Positions 1-6,400 of a stretch of DNA of 13,021 nt are shown here, piece after piece. The stretch comes from Helicobacteraceae bacterium (GTDB taxonomy: Bacteria > Campylobacterota > Campylobacteria > Campylobacterales > Sulfurimonadaceae). The stretch covers positions 1-13,021 of the forward strand of contig CANMHZ010000012.1 in the NCBI GenBank assembly GCA_947497635.1, written 5' to 3'. Under the pieces are notes generated by a model. That model saw only the letters and a list, made by a program, of their open reading frames with translations. It was not told the origin of the DNA and made no database searches. Position 1 is the first letter of the stretch. Every line of letters starts with the position of its first letter. The position numbers and the translations under genes were made by a program.

Positions 1-53
1 AAGAATATTCTTTTACTTAATGATAACTTAGACGCGCATCACTGCCTATCAAC

Positions 54-144
54 TGGCCAAATAAAGCATGCGCGCAGTGGCCAAGTGTTGATGCGTCAGT
101 TGGCCAAATGCAAATGCGCGGGGTGGCCAAATTGGATGCGCGCG
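54..144. repeat. Degenerate ~23-bp tandem repeat array (TGGCCAA units)
   Basis: Four copies of TGGCCAA start at 54, 78, 101 and 124, that is 24, 23 and 23 bp apart. Each is followed after 6-8 variable bases by TGCGCG or TGCGTC (copy 2). The heptamer and the CG-rich hexamer are kept while the bases between them differ, so this is a spaced-motif array rather than a simple copy of one unit. A further GCGCAT near 34-39 suggests a decayed fifth unit to the left. The array lies exactly where the integrase fragment loses similarity to its family. Function is unknown; binding sites for a DNA-binding protein or remains of a mobile repeat are both possible. Confidence 0.7.
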
Positions 145-218
145 TACAACTCTTTCTCTTTTGGTTGAGCTTTCTTTATTTCGGTATCTGTAAGCGGTGA
201 TACTTTCTTGTTTGCCAT
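96..218 (-). pseudogene. Truncated tyrosine recombinase (P4-type integrase) N-terminus
   Basis: A minus-strand ATG at 218 has an AAAGGGG Shine-Dalgarno about 8 nt upstream. It opens with MANKKV then SPLTDTEIKKAQPKEK, which I recognise as the start of the arm-DNA-binding domain (DUF4102/PF13356 type) of phage- and island-encoded integrases; intact members typically continue with a D-G-GLYL segment and run to about 400 residues. Here the similarity ends after about 23-24 residues, where the TGGCCAA repeats begin, and a TGA closes the frame after 40 codons. The catalytic R-H-R-Y domain is absent. The gene starts about 200 bp from the 3' end of tRNA-Ser and points away from it, the normal arrangement for an integrase at a tRNA attachment site. 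I infer a dead island-end integrase. Recognition rests on a short stretch and on context, not on a search. Confidence 0.7.
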
Positions 219-234
219 AATATCCCCTTTGATT

Positions 235-294
235 ATGTACCTTTAAAAAGTACATTGTAGGGGCATTATCTCAAAAGTACATATAAAAGTACAT
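235..294. repeat. GTACAT repeats with a 21-bp palindrome upstream of the integrase remnant
   Basis: AAAAGTACAT occurs as direct repeats at 246-255, 273-282 and 285-294. An inverted copy with one mismatch, ATGTACCTTT, lies at 235-244. The first direct copy and the inverted copy form a palindrome at 235-255 with a single central base. The block sits between the integrase start (218) and the tRNA (419). In integrative elements this interval usually carries arm-type integrase sites or the operator of an autoregulated promoter; either reading is an inference. A possible minus-strand -10 (TACAAT, 259-254) lies at the edge of the palindrome, which would suit an operator. Confidence 0.6.
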
Positions 295-316
295 TAAAAA
301 GATAGATTGTATTAAA

Positions 317-404
317 TGGTATTAGACGCTATTAGAGGGTAAATAGTGGATGAAGTGCCTATTTTAGGGATGTTTGAGGGGTTAAATGGATGGTATTAGA
401 GGGG
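317..404. repeat. Short TATTAGA repeats next to the tRNA 3' end
   Basis: TATTAGA occurs at 320-326, 330-336 and 394-400. The first two are 10 bp apart, one helical turn. TGGTATTAGA is repeated exactly at 317-326 and 391-400, and TATTAGAGGG occurs at 330-339 and 394-403. With the GTACAT block this fills the 200-bp space between integrase remnant and tRNA, with no gene. It may be part of an old attachment region, but the sequence is low-complexity and AT-rich, so chance similarity is a real alternative. Confidence 0.35.
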
Positions 405-418
405 ATTAAATGTTACGG

Positions 419-506
419 TGGCGGACAGTTAGGGGTTCGAACCCTAGATAGGTTGCCCTATACACGCGTTCCAGGCGTGCGCCTTCGACCACTCGGCCAA
501 CTGTCC
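419..506 (-). tRNA. tRNA-Ser(GGA)
   Basis: The minus strand reads from GGACAGT at 506 to a matching ACTGTCC acceptor strand, a G discriminator and an encoded CCA (421-419). The T-arm GGTTCGAACC is intact. The anticodon arm is CACGC-CTGGAAC-GCGTG with anticodon GGA at 472-470, which reads UCC and UCU serine codons. A long variable arm (TATAGGGCAACCTATC) is the mark of a class II tRNA and agrees with serine. At 88 nt with CCA the size is normal. The 3' end faces the integrase remnant, so the gene probably served as an island attachment site and remains functional. A possible promoter -10 (TACAAT) lies at 530-525 on the same strand, 18 nt upstream. Confidence 0.96.
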
Positions 507-562
507 ATGATAATGAAGAATGTAATTGTATCTAATATATCTTAAAACGTATCAAAAATGGC

Positions 563-583
563 TATGATATGTGTAAAACATAT
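563..583 (+). promoter_or_regulatory. Possible promoter -10 and inverted repeat before the dGTPase gene
   Basis: TATGAT at 563-568 is a plausible -10 box for the gene starting at 600. Overlapping it is a perfect inverted repeat, ATATGT (567-572) and ACATAT (578-583), separated by five bases, so it would span the transcription start. This could be an operator or simply AT-rich symmetry. No good -35 is seen, which is normal in Campylobacterota. Confidence 0.35.
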
Positions 584-599
584 GGAATAAAGGTTTTTT

Positions 600-1700
600 A
601 TGCGCCCTGATCAACGATTTTTTACTGTTAGTGATGATTTTCGCTCTCCATACGCCCGTGACCGTGACCGAATTATCCATTCGGGAAGTTTTCGTCATCT
701 TGAATACAAAACTCAGGTATTTCTAAACTCACAAGGAGACTTTTTTCGTACTCGTCTCACCCATAGCATTGAAGTGAGTCAGATTGCTCGCTCCATTTGT
801 TCACACCTTGGACTGCAAGAGTCTCTTGCTGAGTCGATTGCCCTTGCTCATGATTTAGGGCATACCCCTTTTGGGCATATTGGGGGAGATACTCTTGATG
901 AGTGTTTGAAAAAAAAGGGCTTTGAACATGGTTTTGAACATAATTTTCAAAGCTTTCGTGTCGTGACGCTATTGGAACAGCGTTATAAAGCATTCTTGGG
1001 GTTAAACCTCACCTACGCAACGATTGAAGGGATTTTAAAACACTCCTATCCGTATAACAAGCCTTTTTTACCTCTGAGCGTTCGCAATTCGTTTGATCTC
1101 GATACCCATCCCAGCATTGAGGCGATGATCGTTGATCGTGCGGATGAAATTGCTTACATCACACATGACATTGACGATGGTGTTGCGTCGGGGCTGATTA
1201 CGTTTGATTCTCTCAAATCAAGCGAACTTATCCAAACGATTTTACAAAAAGTAGTCGCGGAGGGGATACGGGAGGAGGAAGATGAGATGTTTCGCTACCG
1301 TTTTAGCTCCCATCTTATCAACCATTTGGTCTACTCTCTCCTCGAATATTCACGTGATAAAATTGATAACACACAGGTGTTAGCGTCTGTTATTGATTCC
1401 AAAGAAGCTATCCCTGTCGGATTTTCACCTGAACTGGAAACACAGATCAAAAAACTCAAAAAGATTCTCTTTCAAACCATGTATCAGCATAAAGATATTG
1501 TTCGTAAAATGTTTTCGGGAAAGCAAGCGATAATCGGATTGTTCAATGCCTTGATGGAAGAGCCAAAAATGTTGCCCCCCTATTTCTATAATCAATTAGA
1601 AGTCCGGAATCAGCATCGTATTGTGAGTGACTATATTGCGAGTTTGTCGGATCGATATGCGATGAAACTCTATAATGAACTGTATGGGAGAGAGGGATAG
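600..1700 (+). CDS. dgt: dGTPase-like deoxyribonucleoside triphosphate triphosphohydrolase (HD domain)
   Basis: Predicted cytosolic metal-dependent enzyme of the Dgt family, which splits a dNTP to the deoxynucleoside and tripolyphosphate and so controls dNTP pools. The HD signature is present: H55 in RLTHSIEV, then H84-D85 in LAHDLGHTPFGH, with a later acidic ligand probably D182 in DRADEIAYITHDIDDG, the conserved helix of this family. At 366 residues it belongs to the shorter dGTPase-like group rather than the ~500-residue E. coli Dgt type, so the preferred substrate cannot be stated. The ATG at 600 is preceded by AAAGG with 7 nt spacing. The flavoprotein gene follows 16 nt after the stop but has its own -10. 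Some dGTPases deplete dNTPs as an anti-phage defence, but nothing here points to that beyond the adjacent tRNA scar. Confidence 0.93.
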   Translation: MRPDQRFFTVSDDFRSPYARDRDRIIHSGSFRHLEYKTQVFLNSQGDFFRTRLTHSIEVSQIARSICSHLGLQESLAESIALAHDLGHTPFGHIGGDTLDECLKKKGFEHGFEHNFQSFRVVTLLEQRYKAFLGLNLTYATIEGILKHSYPYNKPFLPLSVRNSFDLDTHPSIEAMIVDRADEIAYITHDIDDGVASGLITFDSLKSSELIQTILQKVVAEGIREEEDEMFRYRFSSHLINHLVYSLLEYSRDKIDNTQVLASVIDSKEAIPVGFSPELETQIKKLKKILFQTMYQHKDIVRKMFSGKQAIIGLFNALMEEPKMLPPYFYNQLEVRNQHRIVSDYIASLSDRYAMKLYNELYGREG

Positions 1701-1704
1701 GTGC

Positions 1705-1710
1705 TATAAT
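1705..1710 (+). promoter_or_regulatory. TATAAT -10 box placed for a leaderless transcript
   Basis: A perfect TATAAT (in GCTATAATTTCACCATG) ends exactly 6 nt before the ATG at 1717. With the usual 6-7 nt from -10 to +1, transcription would start at or next to the A of the ATG. No Shine-Dalgarno is present, which fits leaderless translation. Confidence 0.65.
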
Positions 1711-1716
1711 TTCACC

Positions 1717-2937
1717 ATGAAAAAAATAGCAATTATCGGTGGTGGTGCAAGTGGGATGATGGCGGCAATTGTTGCGGCTAGAGAAGGTGCGGATGTTACG
1801 ATTTATGAGCACAATAACAGCGTTGGGAAAAAGATTTTAGCCTCGGGCAATGGGCGATGTAATATTATCAATACAACTGCCTCTGTAACTGATTATGCAG
1901 GGAAGAGTCCAGACTTTGTAACTTACGCCCTTCAACAGCTCCCTTTTTCGGCGTTTGAGACCTTTTGTCACTCCATCGGATTGCTCCTCGATAGCAAAGA
2001 CGATGGTCGGTGTTATCCCCTCTCCAATGAAGCAAAAGCGGTGTTGATTGCCTTTAAAAGTGCGGTTTCAGAAGTCGGGATAAAAATATTCACTGAAAAA
2101 AAAGTGACCTCAATCACGAAAGAGAAAGAGGCTTTTATCGTTGTCTGTGATGGAGAAAAGAAATCATACGATAAAGTGCTAATTGCCACAGGCTCCGAAG
2201 CGGCACCCCAACTAGGAGCAACAGGAGATGGGTATAGTTTTGCCAAAAGTTTCGGTCACACGATCATCCCTACCTATCCCTCACTCGTACAACTGCATCT
2301 CAATTCCAAACATCCTCCCAAAATGGCAGGAGTCAAAACATTTGCCGAAGTGACGCTAACCATTGATACCAAATCAGTAACAAAAGTGCAAGGGGATATT
2401 CTTTTTGCAAGCTATGGTATTTCGGGGTTGGCGATTTTGGATATTAGCCAAAGGGCTTCGTACGCATTGATGCAAAAACAACGGGTCACGATAGAGATTA
2501 ATCTCCTTCCCCGTTTTGACTCCCAATCTCTAAGCGATACTCTCAAAAGACTTTTTACTTCCGTCCCCAATCACACACTTGAAGCTGTCTTATCGACCCT
2601 TTTACCGACGAAATCTCTCCCCTATCTTCTCGAAGAGGCTCGGATGGAACGCGACAAGGTCGTCTCAAAAATCAGTGTTCAAGAGATTCAAAAATTAGTT
2701 CGCCTCTTTCAAAGTTGGCAATTCGAGGTTACCGATACCCATGGATTTAAACATGCGGAAGTAAGTGGTGGAGGCGTAGCGACGGCGCAAATAAATAATA
2801 AGACAATGGAATCAAACCTGGTAAAAGGACTTTATTTTTCGGGTGAAGTTCTGGATATTGTGGGTCGACGTGGGGGTTATAATTTCAACTTCGCTTGGGC
2901 TAGTGGGATGATTGTGGGAAAAGAGATGGGAAGGTAA
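1717..2937 (+). CDS. NAD(P)/FAD-dependent oxidoreductase, HI0933/YhiN family
   Basis: A 406-residue flavoprotein of the HI0933-like family (also annotated as aminoacetone oxidase family FAD-binding enzyme). The dinucleotide-binding fold is at the N-terminus: GGGASG at residues 8-13, then acidic E31 after the second strand for the ribose. The family signature SGNGRCN is at 43-49, an ATGS motif closes the FAD-binding part near 150, and the C-terminus has the family's GGYNFNFAWASGMIVG segment. The reaction and substrate of this family are not firmly established. I chose ATG 1717 because the Rossmann fold begins right after it and a TATAAT lies 6 nt upstream; an in-frame upstream ATG at 1675 would lie inside the end of dgt. 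The gene is convergent with typA. Confidence 0.9.
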   Translation: MKKIAIIGGGASGMMAAIVAAREGADVTIYEHNNSVGKKILASGNGRCNIINTTASVTDYAGKSPDFVTYALQQLPFSAFETFCHSIGLLLDSKDDGRCYPLSNEAKAVLIAFKSAVSEVGIKIFTEKKVTSITKEKEAFIVVCDGEKKSYDKVLIATGSEAAPQLGATGDGYSFAKSFGHTIIPTYPSLVQLHLNSKHPPKMAGVKTFAEVTLTIDTKSVTKVQGDILFASYGISGLAILDISQRASYALMQKQRVTIEINLLPRFDSQSLSDTLKRLFTSVPNHTLEAVLSTLLPTKSLPYLLEEARMERDKVVSKISVQEIQKLVRLFQSWQFEVTDTHGFKHAEVSGGGVATAQINNKTMESNLVKGLYFSGEVLDIVGRRGGYNFNFAWASGMIVGKEMGR

Positions 2938-2965
2938 GCGCGAAAGCGCACTTACTTACTTTTTA
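2934..2965. terminator. Hairpin between convergent flavoprotein and typA genes
   Basis: GTAAGCGC (2934-2941), a GAAA tetraloop, then GCGC and TTAC with a two-base bulge (2946-2955) form a stable stem-loop that includes the flavoprotein stop codon. On the plus strand it is followed by CTTTTT at 2959-2964, as in a Rho-independent terminator. The typA stop is at 2956-2958, so the hairpin may also end the opposite transcript, but no clean T-run follows on that side. Confidence 0.6.
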
Positions 2966-4761
2966 GCGTAACGTTTACGATCCGCTGGATCCAACCATTT
3001 TTTACGGATACGGATAGTAAGAGGAGTTACTTCAAGAAGTTCATCATCTTCGATCCATTCAAGTGCACGCTCAAGATTCATATCACGTGGTGGTATGAGT
3101 TTGATCGCTTCGTCTGCTCCTGATGAACGAACGTTTGATTGCGCTTTTCCTTTGATCGGGTTAACATCAAGGTCATTGGTTCGGCTATGCTCACCAACGA
3201 TCATCCCTTTGTATACTTTTGTTTGAGGATTAACAAACAATACTCCACGCTCTTGCAAGTTTGCAAGGGAGAATGCCAAGGTAACACCGTCTTCCATAGA
3301 AGTCAATGCTCCGTACTGACGGCTCTCAACGCCACTTGCTGTGTATGGGCGGAACTCCATAAAAGAGTGGTTCATAACACCCTCTCCTTTGGTTTCAGTC
3401 AAGAATTGTCCACGGAAACCAATAAGTCCACGCGCAGGGATAACGAACTCAACACGTGTAAAGCCCTCACCCATTGGAACCATCGCTGTCATTTCTGCTT
3501 TACGACGACCAAGACGCTCGATGATGCTTCCTGCAAACTCTTGAGGAAGGTCAACTACGAGGTGCTCGAATGGCTCACATTTGACCCCTTCGATCTCTTT
3601 AATGATAACTTCCGGACGTCCAATACCGAACTCGAAGCCCTCACGACGCATATTTTCTGCAAGAATAGTGATTTGAAGTTCTCCACGTCCTGAAACTTGG
3701 AATTTACCCTCACCGATTATTTCACAACGCATTGCAACGTTGGTGTTCATTTCTGATTCCAAACGCTCACGAATTTTGTTTGACGTGATATGTTTCCCTT
3801 CTTGACCCGCAAGTGGAGAATCATTAACCGAGAAGAATACATTCAATGTAGGCTCTTCAACGTGCATAGGATCCAAAGGCATAGGATTGTTAGGATCACA
3901 AATGGTGTCCCCAACGTCTACGGTTTCGATACCTGCAAGCGCAACGATGTCGCCCGCTTCTGCAGTTTGGATTTCTGTACGGTTAAGACCCATAAATCCG
4001 ATAAGTTTAGAGATTTTACCCTTAACCATTTCGCCGTCTGCTTTTGCAAGGAGGATATTATCCCCTTTTGAAATGCGTCCGTTGAAGATACGAGCAATAC
4101 CGATTTTACCAACATAATTATCGTAGTCCAATGTGAAAACTTGTAATTGTGTTGGGTTCTCAGCATCACCAGTAGGCTCAGGAATTTTTTCAAGAATGGT
4201 GTTAAACAAACATGTGAAATCGCCATCAGGGTCAGACATGTTTAGTTTTGCAATACCATCACGCGCTGCTGCATAGATGATTGGGAAATCAAGTTGATCT
4301 TCCGTTGCGTCCATTGCTACGAAAAGGTCAAATACTTCGTCAACTACGCGCTCAGGATCAGCGGAAGGTTTGTCAATTTTGTTAATAACAACGATTGGCT
4401 TGAGTCCAAGCGCTAACATTTTTTTAACAACAAATTTGGTTTGAGGCATAACACCTTCGTACGCATCGACAAGAATCAATGCACCATCAACCATTTTCAA
4501 TACGCGCTCAACTTCTCCACCGAAATCGGCGTGACCCGGAGTATCGATAACGTTAATTTTATGATCACCGTAGCGAATTGCTGTATTTTTAGAAAGAATG
4601 GTAATTCCGCGTTCTTTCTCAAGGACGTTAGAGTCCATTGCTCTTTCGTTGACTTGCTCGTGGCTGCCATACGTTCCAGATTGCTTAAGCAATCCGTCAA
4701 CTAAAGTGGTTTTACCGTGGTCAACGTGTGCGATGACGGCGATATTACGAATTTTTTGCAT
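2956..4761 (-). CDS. typA: Ribosome-associated GTPase TypA/BipA
   Basis: Translational GTPase of the TypA/BipA family, related to EF-G and LepA, which binds ribosomes and aids 50S assembly and stress adaptation, especially in the cold. All G motifs are present: G1 AHVDHGKT (11-18), G2 RGIT (51-54), G3 DTPG (73-76) and G4 NKID (127-130). After the G domain come the beta-barrel and EF-G-like domains, with the typical PARGLIGFRGQF segment, and a lysine/arginine-rich C-terminus (KKWLDPADRKRYAKK). Length 601 is close to the usual 605-610. The ATG has AAGGA about 6 nt upstream. It is transcribed divergently from the fliK block, and the 136-bp gap holds both start regions. Identification is secure; there is no sign of damage. 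Confidence 0.97.
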   Translation of the reverse strand: MQKIRNIAVIAHVDHGKTTLVDGLLKQSGTYGSHEQVNERAMDSNVLEKERGITILSKNTAIRYGDHKINVIDTPGHADFGGEVERVLKMVDGALILVDAYEGVMPQTKFVVKKMLALGLKPIVVINKIDKPSADPERVVDEVFDLFVAMDATEDQLDFPIIYAAARDGIAKLNMSDPDGDFTCLFNTILEKIPEPTGDAENPTQLQVFTLDYDNYVGKIGIARIFNGRISKGDNILLAKADGEMVKGKISKLIGFMGLNRTEIQTAEAGDIVALAGIETVDVGDTICDPNNPMPLDPMHVEEPTLNVFFSVNDSPLAGQEGKHITSNKIRERLESEMNTNVAMRCEIIGEGKFQVSGRGELQITILAENMRREGFEFGIGRPEVIIKEIEGVKCEPFEHLVVDLPQEFAGSIIERLGRRKAEMTAMVPMGEGFTRVEFVIPARGLIGFRGQFLTETKGEGVMNHSFMEFRPYTASGVESRQYGALTSMEDGVTLAFSLANLQERGVLFVNPQTKVYKGMIVGEHSRTNDLDVNPIKGKAQSNVRSSGADEAIKLIPPRDMNLERALEWIEDDELLEVTPLTIRIRKKWLDPADRKRYAKK

Positions 4762-4781
4762 TGAATGTCCTTGTGGGAAGC

Positions 4782-4787
4782 ATAATA
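4782..4787 (-). promoter_or_regulatory. typA: Possible -10 box of typA
   Basis: On the minus strand TATTAT lies about 20 nt upstream of the typA ATG, which would give a short leader containing the AAGGA ribosome site. AT-rich DNA makes chance matches common. Confidence 0.35.
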
Positions 4788-4845
4788 TTTTCGCGAATTC
4801 TACCCAAAATAAAGTTAAGGATGGTTTAAGTGATTATTCTAGCAT

Positions 4846-4863
4846 TTGGAATGCTTTTTGCTT
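4846..4863 (+). promoter_or_regulatory. Sigma-54 promoter of the fliK-flgD-flgE operon
   Basis: TTGGAATGCTTTTTGCTT matches the RpoN consensus TTGGCAC-R-N4-TTGCTT at nearly all positions, with GG (4848-4849) and GC (4860-4861) exactly 10 bases apart. Initiation about 12 nt after the GC, near 4873, leaves a leader of about 25 nt carrying AAGGA before the ATG at 4898. Hook genes of Campylobacter and Helicobacter are known to be RpoN-dependent, which supports the call. Confidence 0.8.
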
Positions 4864-4897
4864 TATTACACTAAATTACTCTTTAAAAGGATCGATG

Positions 4898-6385
4898 ATG
4901 GTTGTTAAAAGCACAGAGAAAAAAACTGCTACATCCCTTATTGATCTGCTTGGGGGAGGAAACAAAAGTAAAACGGGTAAAACAACCGATGCGTTTGCTC
5001 AATTATTGGCTTCTCTTAGCACGCCTCTCAAAGGAGAGAAAGCTTTTGGGGTGGTCGTTGATCCAAAAAGCCAGCCAAAAAATATTAAGATAAATGAAGC
5101 AGTTACATTAAATACCAAAATAATTGAAGACCCTCTAATCGCCGAAGAGACCAAAATGCTCCCCAAAGAAATGGTTAGCGTTTTGAGTAATGATCAAGTG
5201 CGAACCCTCATCCAAAAAGCCAAAGAGTTTCTAAAAAGCGAGATCACGGCGAAATCTCCAGAATACCAAATCGATGTAAAAGCACTCCCTAAAACCCTTA
5301 TGGGACTTGTCGAAGTAGCAAATAAGATAGGGATAGACATGAGTAGTATCACCCTATCAACCATTGACGATTCTACCCAAACGCTTTCGAAAGATGTTCC
5401 TCCCTCATTACTCTCTAAAAATTTATTTGAATTAAAAGAGACTCCACAAGCGCAACCCTTAGCCGCCCCAAAAACAGTTGACGTGATGACACAGCTTTTA
5501 GCGCAAACTAAAGCAGTGAAAGTCGAGGATAAACCGATCAAAGAGAGTGAAAAGGCAGCTTCTCAACCGTTGCAATCATTGCTTAAAGGACTGGATAGAG
5601 CTGCTAATCCTGTTGTGTCAAAAGCACAACCTGTCTCTGTTCAAGCACAACCTGTCTCTGTTCAAGCACAACCTGTCTCTGTTGTTCAAGCACAACCTGT
5701 CTCTGTTGTTCAAGCACAACCTGTCTCTGTTGTTCAAGCACAACCTGTCTCTGTTCAAGCACAACCTGTTTCTCTGATGATAGGAGAAGAGGTCTTTAAA
5801 GAAATACCGAAAACAGCTACTGTTACTGCTACGAATGTTTTGGCAACAGTGCTTCGAAGCAATGATGACGTAGAAAAATCAGAGAAAAGCAAAGAGAAGA
5901 GCCCCTCCCTAGAAGAATCACCCAAATTTTTACAAGTACGTACGGAAGGCTCGATTGAAGTAAAATCCAAAGAAGCCGTACAAAGCTTAAGCCATTTTGC
6001 TACCAATCTCAAAGAGGCAGCAGAAAATTACAAACCTCCTTTTACTCGTATTACAATGAAGCTTAATCCTGAAAAGCTTGGAGAGGTGGAGGTCACACTT
6101 GTTCAAAGAGGTAATAATATTCATGTAAATATTCAATCCGCTAATGCGAGCAGTGTTACTTTTCTTGCTCAAAATGCTATGGAATTAAGAACTCAATTGG
6201 CACAGCAAGGCGTTAGTAATGCAACGATGAATTTTATGTCAGGTGGAGAAAATCAATCTCAAAATCCTAATCCACAGCAGCAACAGCAACAAAATCGTTT
6301 TCAAGCGTATAAATCACTTTCCGACTTGGAATCCAATGGTGAGCAATTAAGTGCTCTCGAAATCATCTTACCGCATTACGCGTAA
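4898..6385 (+). CDS. fliK: Flagellar hook-length control protein FliK
   Basis: FliK is exported by the flagellar type III apparatus, measures hook length and then switches export from hook to filament substrates. The C-terminal Flg_hook domain is clear at about residues 375-450, with ITMKLNPEKLGEVEV and a MELRTQLAQQGV helix. The N-terminal 370 residues are polar, K/S/T/Q-rich and probably extended, as expected for a ruler. Residues 243-287 are a near-perfect AQPVS-VQ/VVQ repeat, and a run of six glutamines follows the Flg_hook domain. Two ATGs are adjacent (4895, 4898); AAGGA at 4887-4891 gives the better spacing (6 nt) to 4898, for 495 residues. Longer in-frame reading upstream crosses typA antisense and is rejected. 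flgD starts 15 nt after the stop. FliK divergence makes the symbol domain- and context-based. Confidence 0.9.
   Translation: MVVKSTEKKTATSLIDLLGGGNKSKTGKTTDAFAQLLASLSTPLKGEKAFGVVVDPKSQPKNIKINEAVTLNTKIIEDPLIAEETKMLPKEMVSVLSNDQVRTLIQKAKEFLKSEITAKSPEYQIDVKALPKTLMGLVEVANKIGIDMSSITLSTIDDSTQTLSKDVPPSLLSKNLFELKETPQAQPLAAPKTVDVMTQLLAQTKAVKVEDKPIKESEKAASQPLQSLLKGLDRAANPVVSKAQPVSVQAQPVSVQAQPVSVVQAQPVSVVQAQPVSVVQAQPVSVQAQPVSLMIGEEVFKEIPKTATVTATNVLATVLRSNDDVEKSEKSKEKSPSLEESPKFLQVRTEGSIEVKSKEAVQSLSHFATNLKEAAENYKPPFTRITMKLNPEKLGEVEVTLVQRGNNIHVNIQSANASSVTFLAQNAMELRTQLAQQGVSNATMNFMSGGENQSQNPNPQQQQQQNRFQAYKSLSDLESNGEQLSALEIILPHYA
5624..5773 (+). repeat. fliK: In-frame 21/24-bp minisatellite inside fliK
   Basis: Seven copies begin at 5624, 5645, 5666, 5690, 5714, 5738 and 5759, giving units of 21, 21, 24, 24, 24 and 21 bp plus a partial last unit. 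Each encodes AQPVS followed by VQ or VVQ. The copies are almost identical at the DNA level (GCACAACCTGTCTCTGTT), including third codon positions, which indicates recent slippage or recombination rather than protein-level conservation. All units are multiples of three, so gain or loss keeps the frame. Confidence 0.97.
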
Positions 6386-6400
6386 CTTAAGGAGTTTATT

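Noticed and set aside
1..12. Perfect palindrome AAGAATATTCTT at the left edge
   Set aside because: A 12-bp AT-rich palindrome is common by chance and its surroundings are cut off by the window edge.
54..144. CRISPR array
   Set aside because: The conserved parts are only 6-7 bp and the variable parts 3-8 bp, far too short for CRISPR repeats and spacers, and no cas gene is near.
49..255. 68-codon minus-strand frame overlapping the integrase start
   Set aside because: It crosses the palindrome and repeats in a different frame; the frame starting at 218 has the ribosome site and the recognisable integrase sequence.
600..1700. dGTPase-like gene as part of an anti-phage defence island
   Set aside because: The gene is of the ordinary housekeeping length and type and has no defence partners; closeness to the island scar alone is not evidence.
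3139..3693. 184-codon plus-strand open frame antisense to typA
   Set aside because: It lies wholly within the well-conserved typA gene on the other strand, has cysteine/histidine-rich composition typical of antisense frames, and has no ribosome site or promoter of its own.
4598..4897. In-frame N-terminal extension of fliK by up to 100 codons
   Set aside because: It runs antisense through the start of typA and upstream of the sigma-54 promoter at 4846, so it would not be on the mRNA. The ATG at 4898 has a ribosome site.
5547..5777. Repetitive open frame with KHNLSLF units
   Set aside because: It is the fliK minisatellite read in another frame; a repeat of multiples of three is open in several frames without coding meaning.
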